A stretch of DNA of 64,000 nt from positions 7,959,523-8,023,522 of the forward strand of contig CM057165.1 of NCBI GenBank assembly GCA_029962745.1, given 5' to 3'. Position numbers and translations under genes: made by a program. Origin of the DNA: Echinometra lucunter (taxonomy: Eukaryota; Echinodermata; Echinoidea; Camarodonta; Echinometridae). Shown here one piece after another: positions 59,140-64,000 of this stretch (positions within the stretch are counted from its first letter, which is position 1; each line of letters opens with the position of its first letter). The notes below the pieces were generated by a model. The model was given only the letters and a program-made list of their open reading frames with translations, did not search any database and was not told the origin of the DNA.

Positions 59140-59360
59140 TATCATCATCATCATCATCATCGTTATTATTATTATTATCATTATTATTATTATTATTATT
59201 ATTATTAGTAGTAGTAGTAGTAGTATTGTTATTATTATTATTATTATTATTATAATTATCATCATCATCATCATCATCATCGTCATCATTAACATTATTA
59301 CTATTGAATATGATTATCATCATCATTAATATCGTTAAAGTCATTATTATAATCGTTTAA
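59140..59360. repeat. (ATC)n/(ATT)n/(AGT)n trinucleotide array
   Basis: Alternating blocks of ATC, ATT and AGT triplets, about 200 bases. Ile- and Asn/Asp-rich frames on the two strands are translations of it. Confidence 0.97.
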
Positions 59361-59511
59361 CCTGCTGAATTAAGCATTTTACTTTCATCGGTTGTATACA
59401 ATAACTGGCTTGCTACTCTTCAACTTTGTCGGCCTTCACTTAGTTACGCTCAGCTCGTGTTCTGTTTATTGAAGTGGATTATGAACCGAGAAGGATATAA
59501 CGTAGACAATA

Positions 59512-59512
59512 A

Positions 59513-59554
<42 letters not shown>

Positions 59555-59569
59555 GGGGGGGGGAGGGTA
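59512..59569. repeat. (GA)n and G run
   Basis: GA array of about 18 units followed by a G run of about 10 and GAGGG, purines on the + strand. Confidence 0.97.
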
Positions 59570-60054
59570 GAGACTAACATGTTCTCCATTTTCTTCTTTA
59601 TTGTCACTTTTACCGGCCATAGGTATTCTAATAACACACGCTGGGCCGCTAATGGGATGAGGCATATACTCGCCCTGGCGGCTGGCAAATGGTGCGTGGA
59701 AGATGGGACGCTTTTGAGTGTTTGGTCATAAGGGAATCGGAGGGAAGCGGTATCGTGGGACTCACTTACATCGTTATTTGATGCTGAGTGGATACTCAAA
59801 ACAAGCCACCAATGTGCAATTCTGGGTGAGGGAAAAGTGATAAACTCGTCGCGAATTCTCATTATTCATTGAAAATAGCACATTTGAATCAAAACACTTG
59901 TCAGTCGATTAGATACTAATTTTCATGTAAAGATTTAGCGGTGTATGAACTTAGAGAAACATTCAAAGAATGTGTAATGTTTGTTATGAACTTATTAGCT
60001 TGGTGGTGATAGAAATTGGTCATTTTTTTAAATCTTAGTGTAAAATGGTTATAT
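59570..60054. other. Unassigned sequence
   Basis: 59630-59870 has balanced composition and a minus-strand open frame that runs into the GA array. No family recognised. Confidence 0.4.
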
Positions 60055-60441
60055 CTACAATCCATTCATTAAAGATATGGTAATGGTTATAATAATGGTA
60101 ATAGTGAATAAGTTTTGAAGCAAACAGAAAATAACAAAATCGCGGTGATGAACTCTGAAACTGAGACGGAAACGTAAAAGGGTTTTGTCATTTTGATTTA
60201 ATGATTCTTTCTCGAAATGAAGAGGACAGCTGAAATAACGAACACAAATTGCTTTTAGCATATCACCCAAATCCTCTCCCATCGTGATTACACCGAATCT
60301 CGCGCAATAGTCTCCCGTCCCTCTTCTCGGGAAGTAAGACAATTTATCAATTATCTGGAACACGAGTCCCAAAATGAAGAGGAAGAAGCCCAAACGCTTT
60401 TGCATCTCAATTGCAATCACATCGTCCCGGGCGTCTGACAT
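60055..60441 (-). CDS. Weak candidate ORF, 128 residues, one membrane-like segment
   Basis: The longest minus-strand frame not made of simple repeat. From ATG at 60441 it begins MSDARDDVIAIEMQKRLG, followed by a hydrophobic stretch (about residues 18-33, FFLFILGLVFQII) and a basic loop. The last third, rich in Ile/Thr, is AT-driven and looks non-coding. No homologue recognised. A frame of this length is near the chance limit for 64 kb of AT-rich DNA. If real, perhaps only the first 80 residues are exonic. Confidence 0.15.
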   Translation of the reverse strand: MSDARDDVIAIEMQKRLGFFLFILGLVFQIIDKLSYFPRRGTGDYCARFGVITMGEDLGDMLKAICVRYFSCPLHFEKESLNQNDKTLLRFRLSFRVHHRDFVIFCLLQNLFTITIIITITISLMNGL

Positions 60442-60735
60442 TTCAATATATCATACAAGTATAAGTGTGTTCATTTGAAGGAGCGCTTTCGTGACCGCCG
60501 GCGTTTTTAATCACATTCACTGCAAATATCATAGACCTTTGTCTTTTTCTCCCTCCCTCATCACATTCGGAAGGACGGGTGGAAAAAAACTTGAAACGTT
60601 AGAAAAGAGAAATGATCAGAAAGCTCATTTTGGCGAATGGAAGAAGATAAAAGAAGAAGGATCAATTTAAGATATATTGATAAAGTGGTTGGAAGAGCAA
60701 GAGAGATAGGCAGAGTGAAAGGTAAAGAAATATAT
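60442..60735. other. Unassigned sequence
   Basis: Purine-rich toward its right end, leading into the GA array. Confidence 0.5.
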
Positions 60736-60736
60736 A

Positions 60737-60789
<53 letters not shown>

Positions 60790-60959
60790 GAAGTGGATAG
60801 CGTATACTTGTGGGTGCAATGAAAATAAGATAAAAAATCAAATACGGAGAAAAGAACTTTTTGACGTTTTACTATTACATCATCATGCAGTATCATAAAA
60901 TTAGTATCTAAAGTAGATAGTGAACTACTCCATTACTTGTGTGAAATGTTGAATAAAAG

Positions 60960-60996
<37 letters not shown>

Positions 60997-61162
60997 TGTG
61001 GATGGAGTATTGTAGAGTATTTTGTGGGTGCAAGGAAGTTTGATACGGGAGAAAGGAACTTTTTGTCGTTTTACTGATATCTTATCATGCAGTTTCTTGA
61101 AATTTGTTATCTAAAGTAGATAGTGAACTACTCCACTTCTTGAATGAAATGTAAAATAAAAG

Positions 61163-61204
<42 letters not shown>

Positions 61205-61517
61205 GGAGAGGAAGGTGGATAGAATATACTTGTGCCTGCGGCGTAGTTGAATACGGGAAAATGGAAGATTTTGTCGTTTTACCAACATATCATGCAGTAT
61301 TATGAAATTTGTTATCTGAAGTAGATAGTAAAATACTCCATTTCTTGTGTGAAATATAAAAGAAAAGTGTCATAGAGTATAAGAAAGAGAGAAAAAATTG
61401 GACAGAATATGATAGAGTATATGTGTGTGCGAAGTAGTTGTGAAATTCGTTATCTAAAGTAGATAGCGAACTACTCCATTTCTTGTATGAAATGTTAAAG
61501 AAAAGTGTCAGAGAAAT

Positions 61518-61582
<65 letters not shown>

Positions 61583-61620
61583 CGAGGAAGGCGAGATAGG
61601 TAACTGAGTATAAAACAAGT
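60736..61620. repeat. GA-containing satellite, about 200 bp period
   Basis: About five units, each a GA array (starting about 60739, 60963, 61166, 61382 degenerate, 61512) followed by GTGGATAGMRTATACTTGTG, TTTGTCGTTTTAC, ATCATGCAGT, TATCTAAAGTAGATAGTGAA and CTCCATTTCTTGTGTGAAAT. The fourth unit is shortened. The last GA array ends in a G run at about 61572-61580. Confidence 0.93.
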
Positions 61621-62028
61621 GACCTACATAAATACCAAGGCATGATGAAATTAGAATGTAATGAATTTAATTACATTTTTGTATTTATAGTATTCTTTAT
61701 TGTAATCATTCAATTCATAGTCATATCAACTTCATATAAACTTCATTTTGCATTTTAATACATAACATAACAGAACAATTTACAATAACATTAATTACAC
61801 TATATGAATTTCATCGTTTACAACCCCCCTCAAAAACAAAAAAAAAAACACCCCACGTTTTTAAAGGCTTTGTAATGAAATCGATACAAAGCTCAGTAAG
61901 ATATCATGATGATTACGCATTATGTGCAAAAATACAAAAGGTTGTAAAAAGTTAGAGGTGAAATAAGAGAGCAAGAAGAAAACCTAACAATCTTTCAATG
62001 AAACCAATTTATCAAGTTATCTTTTATA
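61621..62028. other. AT-rich spacer
   Basis: No feature recognised. Confidence 0.5.
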
Positions 62029-62186
62029 ATAATAATGATAAGAACAACAACAACAACAACAACAATGATAATTAAAAAGATAATGATAATAATAATAATT
62101 ATAATAATGATAATGATAATAATAATAATGATAATAATAATGATAATAATGATAATAATAATAATAATAATGATAATAACAATAAT
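62029..62186. repeat. (AAT/GAT/ACA)n trinucleotide array
   Basis: Blocks of ACA, AAT and GAT triplets with interruptions. The minus strand reading of the next 45 bases (AATAAACCGAACTGAAATTG) resembles a LINE or SINE 3' end whose tail could have seeded the array. Confidence 0.93.
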
Positions 62187-62454
62187 TTCAATTCAATTTG
62201 GATTTTCAATTTCAGTTCGGTTTATTTAACACATATCCCAGTAAAAGTACAAAGACTCATGATTTGAGTTTACAGTCATCAGGATTAAAAAAAAAACAAT
62301 ATTCAAATACATATATACAAGGAAAACATATAAAACGGGGATAAATAAATGTATACAAAATTATCAAAATCACATAAAATAATTAAAATGGCAACTGAAA
62401 TTAGGCAATAAAAATCAGGCATATTCATGAATATAAAAAAGGAGGGAAAGAGGA
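62187..62454. other. AT-rich spacer
   Basis: Possible LINE 3' tail on the minus strand at its left edge. Otherwise nothing recognised. Confidence 0.4.
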
Positions 62455-62970
62455 AGAAAGTGGAAGAGAGAGGGAGAGCTCAGAGAAAGATGAAGATTAA
62501 TAGTAATAAGACCGATGATAATAATGACAATGATAACAATATTAAAGTATGGATAATGATTAATAACAACAACATGATATCAAAATACATTACAATTGTA
62601 GAAATGATACTGATTAGAATAGTAAGATAACAATACCGGTTTCTTTTAAGTTTTAAGAACGCAGTGAAGCATTGTTGGTTACGAAACTGCTTTCGACAAC
62701 TGCTTACCACAACGACCTAGCTGTCGGCTTCTTCATAAGCGATTGAAAAACAGGAAACCTTTGCAGATGGAGAAAATGACTATTTTTTTTTCTTTGAAGA
62801 AAGTGAAAAAGCTACACTAGATGAAAACTAATGTGTCAAAATGTTAGGAAATGGAGGGCAGAGAGAGAGAAAGAGAGAGATGCAAATAGTCAGCTCAGAG
62901 GATCAGGCAGAGAGGGGAACAGAGAAAGAGCTAAAAAGAGAGAAGGGGAGACAAAGACGGAAATTAGGGA
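62455..62970. repeat. Purine-rich patches around a short unique segment
   Basis: GA-rich at 62440-62500 and 62850-62965, purines on the + strand. The + strand frame through the second patch ends in a hydrophobic stretch but has no donor and is not called. Confidence 0.75.
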
Positions 62971-63111
62971 CACCGTAAAAGATAGAGCAACTACCAGTAG
63001 GAAGGATGAGGCTATGGAGATATTATTTTTGGTCGCCATATGTCTTCGCTTCGCTTGCGTGGTGATACCGTCACGTGACCATGCCTAAACCACGGAAATA
63101 CATCCGAAATT

Positions 63112-63331
63112 TAGGCCCCATTCACATATGATTTGGTGACCCATCTAAAAATAATCACATTATATTAATGTGCGGCTCTGTGCTACTGCACAATACATCT
63201 AGGTACCTTTGTTGAACGTGCCTCATTTTTTTTTCTCTTTTGTACTCCAAATACCCGTTCAGTAATAGCGGTGCTTCTTTCGACGTGGTGGTTCTTGTAG
63301 TGGGTATCCCTCCTTGTGTGAAAGGGGCTTT
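63112..63331. mobile_element. MITE, GGCCCCATTCACA ends
   Basis: The left end TAGGCCCCATTCACATATG pairs with the right end TTGTGTGAAAGGGGCTTTC over about 16 bases. The interior is about 190 bases, with CGTTCAGTAATAGCGGTGC and no coding frame. The TGTGAAAG terminus recalls the repeated TGTGAAAGC of the 23.23 kb element. Confidence 0.65.
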
Positions 63332-64000
63332 CAGGTCAACTACAAATTTACGTTTCATTGAAACCTAGTCGTCAGACGATGAATTATAGATGGCTTCGGA
63401 GCGAAATGTTGCAATAAGAAAATGACAATTGCAATCCCTGCAGCAGATGATTATCAGTATGAAAATTGCAACTGTCAACGTCTTGCGCAGCCAGCTTTGT
63501 GAAATCTATAACTTTGCTTCAGATGAAAAACTTTGTACAGCAGTTTATTATACCCTTCCTATGAGCTGATATGAAACCGTCCTTATCTACCACGTGTACC
63601 TATACGATAAATATTGTATAAAATACATGTCAAAGTATCCATCTCACGCTTTCCTCACATGTACAAATTTAAAGCTTTAATCATCGTAATTTAAATTCAA
63701 AATTCGTAGAATCATCATCATGCGGGTGACAAATAACACTGATTTGAACTAAAAGAGCATCTTTAAAGGAATACCATCTTGAAGGGACTGAAGAAAAAAA
63801 ACCCAAAAAACTCCCCCAAACATACTAGAAATAAAACACAGGGAAGTTTTATGAAATATAAGGAAACTGTAGAAATGCAAAGATATGAATAAGTTAATTT
63901 TGAAAGTAGAAAAGAATAAACATGAATTGGCAAAAAAAAAAAAGAAAAAAGAAAAAAAAAAAGCAGGAATAGCTTTCACACTTTTATCTGTACTTTAATC
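63332..64000. other. AT-rich end of window
   Basis: Poly-A-rich at about 63931-63962. No gene recognised. Confidence 0.5.

Noticed and set aside
62831..63088. 85-codon + frame ending in a hydrophobic, signal-like segment
   Set aside because: The first two thirds is decayed GA repeat. The hydrophobic part is at the C-terminal end, with no donor or homologue.
1..64000. CRISPR arrays, bacterial operons, phage or viral genes
   Set aside because: No regular spacer-repeat arrays were seen (the tandem repeats have no unique spacers) and there is no dense coding. The sequence is eukaryotic in style.

Overview
The window looks like non-coding DNA from a metazoan nuclear genome. It is AT-rich and crowded with microsatellites, tandem minisatellites, short foldback (MITE-like) elements and tRNA-derived SINEs. 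No reading frame is long enough to be an intact gene. The longest frame is 160 codons and lies inside a repeat. Bacterial signs (operons, Shine-Dalgarno spacing, dense ORFs) are absent. The style of the repeats (elements ending in GCGTTTCAT, TTAA-flanked foldbacks, very many GA tracts) suggests a marine invertebrate, perhaps an echinoderm such as a sea urchin. That placement is inference from repeat style, not a gene-based identification.

Layout. 0-9 kb: unique sequence with one SINE, one small foldback and a 0.53 kb tandem duplication. 9-17 kb: dense foldbacks, GA/TA arrays and a SINE cluster. 17-27 kb: an ACTAG-motif element, two GAACC-motif elements, a TTAA-flanked piggyBac-like MITE and a 396 bp nested-palindrome element. 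27.8-28.7 kb: balanced-composition sequence with a possible short first coding exon. 29.6 kb: a foldback with CACTA termini. 31.4-32.7 kb: a TAC trinucleotide array in a G-poor block. 33.9-34.7 kb: a four-copy satellite, next to a possible minus-strand exon. 35.5-40.9 kb: more foldbacks, G runs and a complex minisatellite. 46.2-46.5 kb: the best candidate first coding exon. 46.7-56.6 kb: several local duplications, a second piggyBac-like copy and a perfect three-copy repeat. 59-62 kb: trinucleotide arrays and a GA-containing satellite.

The two best exon candidates, at 28.65 and 46.40 kb, both lie on the + strand, both begin with ATG followed by a short Arg/Ser-rich peptide, and both end at a GT donor in phase 0. 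They could be alternative first exons of one gene whose main body lies beyond 64 kb. This is inference and needs RNA evidence. The most unusual whole-window signals are (1) that every long GA tract and almost every long G run has its purines on the + strand, and (2) that several foldback families with different interiors share one terminal consensus, ACACTCTTARAAAA.
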